Shown: positions 23,249 to 33,454 of the stretch, in pieces | Position numbering within the stretch: the first letter of the stretch is position 1 | How the letters are laid out: each line of letters begins with the position of its first letter | NCBI GenBank assembly: GCA_963921825.1 | Contig: OY997594.1 | Coordinates: 34,888,956 to 34,952,955, forward strand | Reading direction: 5' to 3' | From: Erodium maritimum | Lineage: Eukaryota; Streptophyta; Magnoliopsida; Geraniales; Geraniaceae | DNA: 64,000 nt | Translations under genes and position numbers: made by a program | Notes under the pieces: generated by a model | Told to the model about the DNA's origin: nothing | The model's database searches: none | The model's input: the letters and a program-made list of their open reading frames with translations, nothing else

Positions 23249-24535
23249 CTACTCGTCGTCGGAATGGTAATACGTTCCAAACCGACCCCATATGTGCTCA
23301 ATAAGGTCATCTTGTAGTTTTCGGTGGGTCCGATCATTTGTGACACTGAGTCGAGCAGTCAAGCGTTTTTGGTATTATAAGGGCCCTCCTTGGTGCCAGC
23401 GTTCCAGTGGTGTCCAACCTGGCATTTCTGGAGGGGGTCGTACAACACCTTTTCATCTCCTGCTTCGTACCGGTCGCGTTCATCCTCTACAATCATGTTG
23501 TGTAGAATGATACAAGTGTGCATGATATCAAGCAAAGTATACTTGCTCCAAACACGAACATGATGGGAAATGATGTGTCACCGTGCTTGGAGGACTCTCA
23601 AACCCCGTTCAATATCTTTCCGGCAACCTTCTTGAACTTTAGCAAACAACTTATGTTTACGAGTATATGGATGGCGAATAGACTTCACAAACCGACTCCA
23701 TGATGGGTAAATGTCGTCCACCAAATAATAAGGTCGGTCATAACGAAATTCGTTGATCTCGTACTCCACGGAAAAGTCACGGCCATGAAAAGTATCGTGG
23801 AATAAGTGGCTATTGTTGAGGACGTTGATGTCGTTGTTCGAGCCAGCCATCCCGAAAAAGGAATGTCAAATCCATAAATCATAGGACGCTACAACTTCCA
23901 TCATAATCGTGGTGATCTCACCGGCCATGTGGGAAATTCTTTCACTCCCAACTATGCCGAGGAACCCTCGGTTGTACACCGATTCGAGTAATCGGTTCAA
24001 GTCCTCCGGTGTTGGTGTACGCTCGTACCAAGCCGCGAATACCTCAACAACGGCCTTGCAAAAGTGGCATACACATTCGAGTATGGTACTTACCCCAACT
24101 CGTAGGGATTCGTCCAACGAATCGGTCGAGCACCCATACACAAGCATCTGTATCGCGACGTTGCATTTTTGGTGTGTTGATAACCCCAAACGTCCTACAG
24201 CGTCCCTTTTCTGAACGAAGTAACTGTCATGCTCCGCTACCTTATCCATCACTCGTTGAAAAAGTGGTCGGCACATACGGAATTGACGCCTAAACATATC
24301 GGGCACATACGTGGTCGGATCAGCAAAATAATCCTTCATTAGGCGGTCGTGGGTTTCGAGACGACCTCTGTTAATTTGTCGTAGGGAAGGTTCCCCACGT
24401 TCGATCCTCTACCTTAGTGCGTTGATCCTTGGCATTTCTCTATATGGCTCTCTCAGCCCTTCGCCGAAGTCATTCTTCCACTAAACGCATTTGGGCTGCG
24501 AACTCCTCATACAATGGACAGTCCGCGTTAGACAT
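23249..24535 (-). pseudogene. PIF/Harbinger transposase (HARBI1-like), disabled
   Basis: The minus frame starts at an ATG (24533-24535; MSNADCPLYEEFAAQM) and ends GTYYHSDDE-stop at 23249. A conserved block KDYFADPTTYVPDMFRRQFR leads into HQKCNVAIQMLVYGCSTDS. DDE_Tnp_4-type catalytic surroundings are visible: YDLWI near 23870, the block with RPYYLVDDIYPSW (about 23720), and CRKDIERGLRVLQAR (about 23590). Lesions include stops near 24470-24420 with a frame change, TGA where Trp is expected at about 23866 and 23576, and a late frameshift. The DDE acidic residues themselves look preserved. Confidence 0.85.
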
Positions 24536-24600
24536 AATTTTTTTATTTTGAGAGAGAAAGTTGAGAGAATATTGTTGGTGGTATTAGAAAATGAGAGAGG

Positions 24601-24613
24601 GTGTATTTATAGA
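24601..24613 (-). promoter_or_regulatory. TATA box of the Harbinger transposase
   Basis: The minus strand reads TCTATAAATACAC about 66 bp before the transposase ATG. The same 11-mer TATAAATACAC occurs on the plus strand at 55277-55287, ahead of the other Harbinger remnant. Confidence 0.6.
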
Positions 24614-25467
24614 TGGAATTTGTGAGTATTTTGTATTATTTTTTTGAAAAAAGTTACCGTTACCGATTGTTGGCAATGATCAGAACTTTTTTCTCGACTT
24701 GGTCACGTGTCGCCGCCTCATTAACTGGCACGCGACCAGCGAACAAGCAACCCAAAATAGTGATGCGCGAGTCGCAGGCCGCGACCACGACCCGCGATTT
24801 AGCGGTTCGTGGCAGCAGAAAACGTGTTCCTCAACTCGTGACCCGCGACCACAAACCGCTAAATCTCAAATTGTCGGTCGTGGTTCGGGTTCGATTCAGC
24901 CGTTGTACATGCTCTAAGTTCACTGTCGACAGTCTGGTCGACCCAACTTTGATCACAGGCAGCAACTGCCTGGTTAGGGGATCAACTTGTTCAACCAAAA
25001 AGCTTCCTCAATCCAATCGGAAATCAATGACAAAGGAGTACTAGATCTCGAAGTGAGAGAATTGAGCAATAAAGTCATGATGATTAGCTGTGCCAATGAT
25101 CTCTTCAAGGAAAAATGGTGAGTGAAGGAGAGGTCTTGAATACAGGATGTTTTTTTTAAATGGGTCAGCATTCAAAGGATCCCCATCAAGGGCTGGTATA
25201 AAGAATCGGTCGAAGCCATTGCAGAAAGATTTGGTATTGTTCTCTTTGTTCATCCTGAGACTCTCACGTTTCAATTTCCACAGAGCTATAGTGTTGATCC
25301 ACTGTGCAAAAGCTGGTCTAATTCAATCCACGATCGACCTGAATCTTGATGAATATTGTTTGGAGGTCTTAGTGGTGGAAATCGATCAGAATGCAATTCC
25401 TTCAATTCATGTTTACCAAGATAATTCTCAATCACTCTCAGATATTGGTCGGAGTCTGCATGTTAAG

Positions 25468-25890
25468 TGTAGAACTAGGAATTGAGAAGATAAATTCGAG
25501 CAAAAGTAGAAATGATTGAAATTGCATCAACGATTCTTTACAGAGACATCGTTAATCGGTCTTTTTCTACTGTGCTAAGAACTAAGAAATGGAAAAACAT
25601 TTAACAGAGAACCCTAGCTCATCGTTATCTATTTATATCAACACAGCTCACAGGTGAGCTGGATGGCCTTGTCTTTGCCCACGATCGCGCTGCTGCAACT
25701 CGGGACCACTTGAGGAAGACGATGAACAGCGGCAACCATTTTTTTTCACAGACCAAGGAGATTAAAACACGTGGAGCTCGCTGGTGTTGCCGTTGCTGCT
25801 TAGTTGAAATGCTGCGTTTAGATAAGTGACGTTATTTGAATTCAAACGTTAACTTGAGGCCTAAGGTACCGTTGGTGAAGGCAATGACCA
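25468..25890 (-). mobile_element. 3' LTR of the Reina-like element
   Basis: It spans tgtagaactaggaattgaga to ggtgaaggcaatgacca (plus reading). The same sequence with few changes occurs in the split 5' LTR. A purine-rich tract on the minus strand (CATGGGGGAGACAC, 25896-25909) next to it is the polypurine tract. Confidence 0.88.
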
Positions 25891-25956
25891 TGCAGTGTCT
25901 CCCCCATGAGGACAGGCTTATCCTCAAGCCTTTAGAGTGTGAAACCAATCAGGAAA

Positions 25957-27345
25957 CTAGGAGCGAATGACAGTGGCATCCTCCCAAGTAGCATCTTGCT
26001 CAGTAGAACGTTCCCATTGGATTAGAAATTGGACCACATGTATGTTGCTTCTCTTGATAATCCTTGTGTCAAAACGAAGATGAGGATAGAGCTTTAATAG
26101 GCCTTCAGTAATGTCAGGCAGTGATGGATGCAGCCTGTTCTTGTGGCCCAGTTGCCATTTCAATAAAGAAACATAAAAGACATGATGAATCTTAGAATAA
26201 GGAGGCAACCTTAATTTGTAAGCAACAACTCCCTTTTTTTTTCTATGATTTGGAAAGGCCCATAGAACATGACAGAGATCTTCATATTCTTCCTCAAAGC
26301 CATAGAGGATTGTCTATTAGACTGCAATCTCATATATACCCAATCTCCTACCAAGAACACCCTCCCAATTCTCTTTTTATCAGCAAAATGCTTCATGCGG
26401 TTTTGAGTTAGTTGGAGGTTATCTTGCAGGATTTTGAATTGACCGGTCCTATTATCAACAAAGACTCCACTACCTCAACCTTAGAAATGCAATCAGACAA
26501 CCCAAACAATGGAGGAGCATATCCATATAAGGCTTGAAATGGGGTCATCAGAATAGAGGTGTGAAATGAGGTATTGTACCAATACTCAGCAATAGAGAGC
26601 CATTTAATCCACTTCTTTGGGGCATCATGTGTCATGGACCTAAGGTAATTCTCTAGGCACTGGTTGACTCTCTCTGTCTGGCCATCAGTTTGTGGGTGAT
26701 AGGTTGTAGAGAGTTTCAATTAGCCCCCACTCTCTTGAATAACTCCAACCAAAATGTGCTGATAAAGTTCTTATCTCTGTCTGAGACAATGGTTTCAGGG
26801 AGGACATGGAGCTTAAAGACAGTTTCAAAGAAGGTATGGGCCAATGAGAGAGATGTATAAGGGTGCTTCAAAGCAATGAAGTGTGCAAATTTGGACAGTC
26901 ACTCAACTATAACCCAGATGCAGTCCATCCCATCAGATACAGGAAAACCCTTAATAAAATGCATGGAGATAATAGACCAGGGCACAATTTGTATAGGTAA
27001 AGGTTGAAGAAAACCTGGATAGGAGATAGTCTCAACCTTGTATTTTTGGTAGGTGTGACACTGTTGTACAAAAGCAGTTATATCCTTAGTCATCTGAGGC
27101 CAATAGAAATAGGATTTGATCCTATGAAGAGTAGCATTTATCCCAGAATTCCCTCCAATGCCAAAGTCATGTATGAACTGCAAGACCTTACTCCTAGCAT
27201 CATTTCCCTTCCTCGGATAGACTTTGTCTTTAAATATCAGCATACCTTGCCTTAACTTGTAATCAGGCAATGAGTCTGTCCAATGCCAGTTGTCTGAGCA
27301 ATTCCCCCACTTGATCATCAGCTTCATAACTGAGCACCACATCAT
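25957..27345 (-). pseudogene. Integrase and chromodomain-like end (Reina-like)
   Basis: From right to left: the zinc-binding region with HRIKSYFYWPQMTKDI and C-x2-C-like residues (27000-27250), the core with VSDRDKNFIS (about 26790) and HPQTDGQTERVNQCLENYLR (about 26680), the GDWVYMRLQ block (26320), then HHVFYVSLLKWQLGHKNRLH and the chromodomain-like VQFLIQWERSTEQDATWED at 25970-26040. The expected first catalytic Asp is His here (SMHFIKGFP, about 26950), and stops interrupt the frame near 26899, 26719 and 26408. The integrase is inactive. Confidence 0.85.
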
Positions 27346-28560
27346 AAATCCAAGCAGGTAAGATGGTTGTCATTTCATCATAGTCTACATGATCAACTCT
27401 AGATAGGGCATCTGCCACTGTATTCTCCTTCCCTTTCTTGTACTCAATGATGTAAGAGAGCCCCATCAGTTTAGCAAACCATTTCTGTTGAAACGATGTT
27501 GTTAATTTTTGCTCCAAAAGATATTTCAAACTTTGCTGATCAGTTTTTATGACAAAGTGGTTTGGAGAGAAGTAATGTCTCCATTTCTGAATGCAAGCAA
27601 TCATTGCCAAAAGTTCCTTCTCATAAGTGGAGTACCCTTTGCTTCTAACTCCTAAGGACTTGCTCATATAGGCTATTGGGTGACCCTCTTGCATAAGGAC
27701 ACCACCAATACCAGAATCAGAAGCATCAGTCTCAATTGTAAACTGCTTTCAGGCAGTTGGAGTATTGGTGTTGAGCTCATTTCCTCTTTGAGGCCATCAA
27801 AACTAGCATGTGCCTCTTTAGAACAAGTGAAGGAATTCTTTTTCAAGAGGTTAGATAGGGGCTTATCCAGGACCCCATAGTTTTTGAAAAACTTTATGTA
27901 GTAACCTATCAACCCCAAAAATCCCCTCAAGGCCTTCAAATTCTTTGGTGCAGGCCAAGCAAGCATAGCCTTAATCTTCTCAGGGTCTGTAGAAACACCC
28001 TCCCCAGAAATAACATGTCCCAAATATTCCACACTTGAAGTTCCAAATTCACATTTAGAGCTTTTTGCATAAAGGTTGCTTTCTTTCAATTTTTGAAAAA
28101 CCAATTGTAAATGAACCAAATGCTCCTCCCAAGTTTTACTATAAACCAGGATGTCATCAAAGAATAGTAGTACAAATTTTATAAGATAATCCTTTAATAC
28201 CTCTATCATAAGAGCTTGGAAGCTTGCAGGGGTATTAGTAAGGCCAAAGGACATCACTCTAAACTGGAAATGGCCAAAGTGTGTCCTGAATGCAGTCTTG
28301 TATTCTTCACCTTACTTTAACCTGATCTGATGATAGCCAGACCTCAGGTCAATTTTTGAAAACACTGTGCTACCATGTAGTTCATCCAACAATTCATCTA
28401 TAGTTGGGATGGGGAACTTGTCTTTTATAGTTAAATCATTCAACCTCCTATAATCAATGCACATCCTCCATGTACCATTCTTTTTCTTTACTAGGAGGAC
28501 AGGAAATGAAAATGGACTGTTGCTTCTGGTAATAATACCTGAATCAAGCATTTCACCCAC
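27263..28560 (-). pseudogene. Reverse transcriptase and RNase H (Reina-like)
   Basis: RT blocks are clear: [54 protein letters not shown] (28312-28560), then after a TAA stop SFGLTNTPASFQALM and the catalytic FDDILVYSKTWEEHL (about 28140). A frameshift near 27700 leads into RNase H with MQEGHPIAYMSKSLG, STYEKELLAMIACIQKW, IKTDQQSLKYLLEQK and NTVADALSR. The motif order and spacing are normal for Ty3/Gypsy. At least one nonsense codon and one frameshift disable it. Confidence 0.88.
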
Positions 28561-28591
28561 TAGTTACTCAATAATATCCTTCTGCTGATAA

Positions 28592-29000
28592 CTATGCTTG
28601 TGTGGTCTGATTGAAGGAGGGATAGAGCCAAATAATAAAGAGAAATAACATGATCAAATTCCCTCCTTGGGGAAGTGTTGTTGGTACCACAAAAACCTCC
28701 TTAAAGTTCTTTAAAATAGATTGAAGATCATCTCTCTCCTCAAGTGGAGATTCCTTGACATCCAAGTCATACAGAAGACTCAAATAAAGATTTTGTCCCT
28801 ACTTCAAGTTGCTTAACAGCTCAGGTAATTCATCAACAATTCAGATGGAGGGGGCACATATTCCACAAGTGTGATTAGGGTACCCTTGTGATTAATTAAG
28901 ACAGACCTAGCATCATGGTCCAAGGTGATGAGGGAGACAGTTCTAAGCCAATCTACCCCAAAAACAACATCATAACCACCAAGAGGCATGACTAAAAACT
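28592..29000 (-). pseudogene. Protease end and linker of the Reina-like element
   Basis: On the minus strand the text GGYDVVFGVDWLRTVS (about 28940-28990) matches the end of a Gypsy aspartic protease, followed by a linker to RT with stops. The protease is cut at 29001-29012 by the LINE; its N-terminal part lies at 33455-33700. Confidence 0.75.
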
Positions 29001-29176
29001 CCCATGTAAATGTTTTTTTGATAAGCGATTAACTTTATTAAGCAAGTATTCTACTGAAAAGTAGATTAAAGCAGGAAAAGGATCCCAAAACGGACATTTT
29101 CCTCAGACCATAACAGCTATAAAAAGCAACAGCGAAGACAGACCAAAGTAAGCAAGCAACAAGAGAGAAAAAAACG

Positions 29177-30451
29177 TCAACCGCCCCTATGTGCCTGTAT
29201 CTTACCCTGATCCAAGCAACAAAAACGATTGGAAGCCGAAATAGAAGTTATTGCTTCTAGTTTGGAAAAATTATCGACTACACCATCCTCGACAACATCC
29301 TTAGGCGAGACGTCTGAAGAAAACTGGACGAGCGCCAAAGAACCAAGGTCGACAGCCTTTTTCCCAACTTTCTTGCAAAAACTCCAGTCGCCCGAACTGT
29401 CTTTCTTAGCAATATTAACAACAAAACTTCCTGTTTTGCCTTTATGCGCAGAGGTTTTAGCTCTCGTCCGATAAATAACCACTGGAGGTGCAGTCAACTT
29501 TGACTGTCCCTTCTTTCGGCGGACACGTTTCGGTTTGACAGTAGGAGTGTTTCGATTGCTAAGAAGCGCCTCCTTCCACGGACTACTATCGTCCCCAGTA
29601 GTGGACTGACTTCCATAAGGCCCATCATCAACACAAGGTCCAAAATCAGTGGACTGATCAACTTGGGCCGGCCCAGTCTTCAACCCACCATCAACAACGC
29701 GTGCAGCACGCCCATAATCAACGTCATCTACACTAACCTCACGCCGCACTTAACGAACGGTCCGAGAATCGCGCTCAGTCCGCAAATCACGTACAAAAGT
29801 CAAACCAGGATTCGAGATTAACTCGGGAGCGGGAATCACGGGATTCGGTTTAACTTGCTCGTCCTTCTTCTCTAGCGGTTCAAGCTTCTTCTCCGACGGA
29901 TCTGCGGCGACTGCAACTTTGGTTGGGCAAACAAAGGCCACTAGGAGTTTGTATCCTTTATAATTGAAACCATTAAGAGCTTCAATAGCTCTCGTCGCCG
30001 ACAACGGAGAGACAAAGTCAGCCAAACCAAAAAACCGGCCATTTTTTGGCCTCTTAACGATGTTGACGGAGCTCACCTCTCTGAATGTCGCCAAGGTACT
30101 CCGAACAAGCTCCGGTGAAGTGTTATAAGGAAGTTTGTGGATAAAAACCTTCCGTACTGTCGTTGAAGCTGCATCGTCGGAGAGAGAATACATACTCTAT
30201 TTTCCTTGGCTGGACGTTCCTTCACCCAAATCACCATCAATGGCCACCGGGATCTCTCCAGAACGTGAAACAGGAGCCGAGGTATCGCTGACCTTCGAAA
30301 CTCCGGTCGCTTCCAAACCTATCGGAGACTTGGTCGTGCTCTGTTTTGCTGGATGTAAAACAGAGCCTGCTTCGAACTCGCAAGCCACCGGCCTTCTGGC
30401 TGTTTTCGACTGGACTCCGAATACCAGTGTGGCCTTTTTCGGAAGAGATTG
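29177..30451 (-). pseudogene. RRM protein (LINE ORF1), main part
   Basis: One frame continues across 30388-29177 apart from two in-frame stops (TAG at about 30194-30196, TAA at 29750-29752). The RRM lies at about 30160-29930, with RNP2-like VRKVFIHKLP and RNP1-like GRFFGLADFV. The C-terminal part is basic, then acidic, and ends CLDQGKIQAHRGG. The N-terminal part lies beyond the solo LTR at 33113-33300, with LYKEYCFIVAGLSSE resembling the start of the intact relative at 53072-54490. RRM domains bind RNA; I infer an ORF1 role in RNA binding. Confidence 0.78.
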
Positions 30452-30682
30452 TGTAAAGACCGCTCCGGTTAAAAAGGCTAAGTTTTTAATTTAATCGTTT
30501 CGTATTGTCGTGGTTGGAAAACAGATCAAAGTTTGTTAACTTTTGCAAAAAAAAGGGTTGGACCGGGTTGAACCCGACCCGATCTGCAGACCCGGCCGAG
30601 CAGGCCCGCCCCGACCCAGCCTCTCCTCTCACTTTGGGCCGTGCGGCCCAACTACGCCAAGGTCCGTTTAAGCCGACCCGTG

Positions 30683-30692
30683 CTATTTAAGC
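30683..30692 (+). promoter_or_regulatory. TATA-like box of LTR copy E
   Basis: CTATTTAAGC is followed by GTTTTAGGGTTCTTAAACC. The same arrangement, TATTTAAG then TTAGGGTTC, appears on the minus strand of the LTR at 60446-63240 (62994-63002), so position and sequence are conserved between copies. Confidence 0.5.
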
Positions 30693-30930
30693 ACGTTTTA
30701 GGGTTCTTAAACCTCATTTCGTGCCTTCTTCTTCTTCAACGCAGCCGTCCCGACCTCTCGCCTCCCTCTTCTCAATTCTGACCACTCCCTCTCTCTCTCT
30801 TCTCTGTTCAGTCCGAGCCGCCGCCGACGTTCTCGATCCCGACCTCTCTCTCCGTCCTTCCCTCGCACCACCACCGACCTCCATCTCTGACCCACTCTCC
30901 CTCTCTCTCCTTCTTCTCGCCGCCGTCCCC

Positions 30931-31008
30931 GGTAGTAGCAAGGACGGCCTCCAATTCCCCGTCGGCCGTATCGCTCGTTTCCTCAAGGCCGGAGCTCCCG
31001 TCTACTCG
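30931..31008 (+). pseudogene. Captured histone H2A gene fragment
   Basis: The plus frame reads GSSKDGLQFPVGRIARFLKA then GAPVYS. The core GLQFPVGRIARFLKAG is the highly conserved start of the plant H2A histone fold, and APVY occurs a few residues further on in H2A, so the short segment normally between them (about seven to eight residues) is deleted here. The flanking frame is not histone-like. It lies in the putative first exon of a solo LTR, about 160 bp before the donor-like site. No upstream ATG is in frame, so translation is doubtful; this is a gene-fragment capture, not a histone gene. Other copies of this LTR in the window do not show it. Confidence 0.85.
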
Positions 31009-33112
31009 CCGTCGCCGTTCACGTCCAGAGCCGAGGAGCTCGACGGCGCGCTCATCAGATCCGGGATGGAACCGTCGAGTTCGTCCAGATCTGAGGCGAG
31101 CGAGACCTCGTCATGCCCCGCCGCTCCCACGGCCGCAACCACCGCCCGCCGCCATCTTTTTCCCTACGGTGAGAACCACGACCACCGTGAGGCTTCGGTC
31201 GGTATTGTCACGCCGGTGGTCAGTCAGATTCTGACCAAAGCTTCTCCTTCCCTTTTGATTTTCTTCCCGAGCCTTTTCCTCTGCTTTTTCCTTCTTCTTG
31301 AACCTTCTGGATCTGTTTGAACGAAACTAAGAAGGGAAAATTAATTAACGAAATAATAGAAAAAGGATTTAAAAATGTTTTAAAAACAAAAACTGATTTA
31401 AATTAAAAAGGAGACTCAAAAACAGTTTTAAGTAAAAAGAATTGTAATTTGGACTTCGGATCGAATCTGTTGAACGTGGAACGTTTAAAACGGACAGTTA
31501 ATCGGACTTAGAACGGGAACAAAAGCGGAAACGCTGAATTAGATACATCGGGAATCGTGCCTCGAAACCCATGCCTCAGGATTCGTGCCTCGGAACCTGA
31601 CCACGGGAATGTGTCTCGGAACCCGTACCTCGGGATCCATTCCTCGGGAAACGTGTACCGGGTTCTGTGTTTGGGGCTCGGTGCTCGAACCCGATTCGTC
31701 GTATAATCCCGCTTTTAGCCCGTTCGAGTTTAAAAGGCAACTTGTTGAATTTAATTTGGACTGTACCGGAACTGATTGTAAGTTTTGCCTGTTAAAATCA
31801 ATCTTGGACTTCGCCCGAGAAGACCAGAGTTAGGCCAGGACGTCAGCAGCTAGGAGACGTAGGTGTTGTTCTTCGGTTGAGGTAGGGAACGTAGCGGATA
31901 CCCGTTTAATTGCGGAAAGTTACTAGTATGCATGCTAGGTAATAATAAAACTGGAACGGTCGTTTATGTTATATAATAACCGGACGAATCTTAGTAACAT
32001 GTAGGATGTGATTCAATAGTGTTAGCCGCTTTCAATACTTGGGAAATTGTCGTGCTGGTAGATTGGCCATGTCAAGCCTTAGGTTGTGTGTTTATTGAAT
32101 TGCTTGTTATTGTTTGAGATGCACGCTGTGTGACTTGGTGTCGATAAGTTTAAGAGTCAAGAATTAGTTTATCCGGTGATTGATATCCCGAGTCTCTGTG
32201 ACGGGAGGACTTGCGACCGAGGTATGTGCTGGTCCATTGTACGTGAGGCCCTGAGTCTACGTGACATGAAGACGTCCGACTGAGGGATTTCCAGTCTGGG
32301 ATGTTACCCCGAGTCTACGTGACGGGAAGATGTCGGGACCGAGGCTTCGTGATCCGGTACGACATAAATGGAACGGGATGTGATAGCCGGAGCTGTTGGA
32401 ATGGTTGTACTGCGTTTTGTGTGTGTCTGTTGTGTGTGTTGTGCGTGCTGTTTGGCTTTGTGCGTTGTTCTAAGTGTGATTTTGGTCTTGTGTGAGTGTT
32501 TGGTGACTTGAGGTGCTGTAATACCTGATTTCTGTGTTGTTGTACGAGTTCGCACGTATGTGCGGTTGCGAGATAACCTTGGGCATTGTCCATTGAGAAT
32601 TGTTAGGTGAGGAGTATCAAGAGCAAAGTAGAGAAGAGTGTATTGTGTTCGATTCATTGTGGGTTTGATTTGAGGGTCGTGCCTGAGTGAAGGTCAAGCG
32701 TTGTCTTGGAGTAATTGTTTAATTTGTAAATTAGTTGTGTGTCGTACTAGTATGCCCTAATTGGGCGGTTACCCATGGTGGTGAGCGCTTGCTTATAACC
32801 TTAACTACTTTTCCTACTGAGCGAAAGCTCACCACCTTCTCTTGTTGTTTTTCAGGTCCTGAGCGGGTTGTGTACTAGTTGGATACTCGACGTTTGGGAG
32901 CTTGCGAGGGTCCAAGGCTAGTAGTCTAGAGACGTACCATTGTCATTTGAACTGTTTTACCGTTGTTTTTACCGAGCTGTGACTCGCGGCGCTATTTAGA
33001 ATTTTAAATTATAAATTAAGACTTGATTTGGCTTTACTTTCATCTAAACTTAGTATTGTTTTAGTTCACGTCTCGAGTCCGGCCAAAACCGGATTTGGGG
33101 CGTGATAGACTG

Positions 33113-33442
33113 CACACTCCCAGCCTTCTTTCGGTCCCTTTTCCCAATCTTATGCACCTCACTCGACAAGCCGGCAACAATGAAGCAGTATTCCTTGTAT
33201 AAGGCAAGTAACTCCGAACAAAGGGGAAGAAAGGGTAGAGGATCCCCATTATTCCTCCGGCTAGAGAGGTTCCGTGATTTGACGTCTTGGAACCTCTTAC
33301 GAGGCATTGGTTGGTATTCGTTGTTGCCTGAATTTGCAGTTGATCGCAATCACAGACACACCAAAACCAAATTGATGAGGAACTGAAACACGCTGAGAAC
33401 CCACAATTAAGAAAGTTGAGATCGACGTTGTAGAAACACACC
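33113..33442 (-). pseudogene. N-terminal part of the RRM LINE ORF1 beyond the solo LTR
   Basis: The minus frame carries MPRKRFQDVKSRNLSSRRNN and then LLALYKEYCFIVAGLSSEVH up to 33113, where the solo LTR interrupts it. The YCxIVAG segment matches the start of the 472-codon ORF. Upstream to 33442 is probably the 5' leader of the retroposon. Confidence 0.65.
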
Positions 33443-33454
33443 CCCATGTAAATG

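Larger units (their letters stand above)
22939..24914 (-). mobile_element. PIF/Harbinger DNA transposon (1,976 bp)
   Basis: Left end GAGCATGTACAACG and right end CGTTGTACATGCTC are inverted repeats, each bordered by TAA (22936-22938 and 24915-24917), the 3-bp TSD of PIF/Harbinger and Tourist elements. The element encodes a transposase pseudogene on the minus strand and shows no second, Myb-like ORF, so it would be non-autonomous even if the transposase were intact. It is inserted in a LINE ORF1. Confidence 0.92.
22842..25467 (+). pseudogene. Second LINE ORF1 (DUF4283-like), interrupted by Harbinger
   Basis: The frame NKSKKTGVPLVSE followed by EDLINWLSKKRVCPKF runs from 22842 to 22938, then continues across the Harbinger element at 24918 (TVDSLVDPTLITGSN). 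Around 25195-25290 it contains YKESVEAIAERFGIVLFVHP, followed after a frameshift by VLIHCAKAGLIQSTIDLN, matching the DUF4283-like pattern of 9858-10852. Stops at several places make it a pseudogene. It ends abruptly at the left LTR of the Reina-like element (25468). Its remaining 3' part is probably 41633-42850. Confidence 0.6.
30452..33107 (+). mobile_element. Solo LTR of the Tekay-like family carrying an H2A fragment (copy E)
   Basis: Start TGTAAAGACCGCTCCGG, end GGGGCGTGATA (CA mutated to TA). Flanks GATTG (30447-30451) and GACTG (33108-33112) are a one-mismatch TSD. The 3' end matches copies at 2822, 35403 and 60446. It has a TATTTAAG box (30684-30691), a leader with histone H2A-like coding (30931-31008), a donor-like TACG|GTGAGAAC (31169), a hairpin GAGC..GCTC (32819-32830) and an acceptor-like TTGTTTTTCAG|GT (ends 32855). 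It is inserted in the ORF1-only LINE. Confidence 0.85.
29013..33442 (-). mobile_element. ORF1-only LINE derivative with RRM, split by a solo LTR
   Basis: The duplication CCCATGTAAATG flanks the unit exactly (29001-29012 and 33443-33454), the length expected for LINE target-primed insertion. The left border is a T-run (minus strand: GCTTATCAAAAAAA tail) preceded by a small hairpin CTACTTTTCAGTAG. Without the inner solo LTR and its TSD copy the unit is about 1.77 kb. It encodes only an ORF1-like protein with an RRM, and no endonuclease or RT. This size and content match the unit at 52871-54582. It sits inside the Reina-like protease. Confidence 0.85.

Noticed and set aside
30721..31320. 199-codon frame that includes the H2A words, as a histone gene
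   Set aside because: Only about 26 residues resemble H2A, an internal piece is missing, the frame has no ATG before them, and the whole lies in a solo LTR with a TSD.
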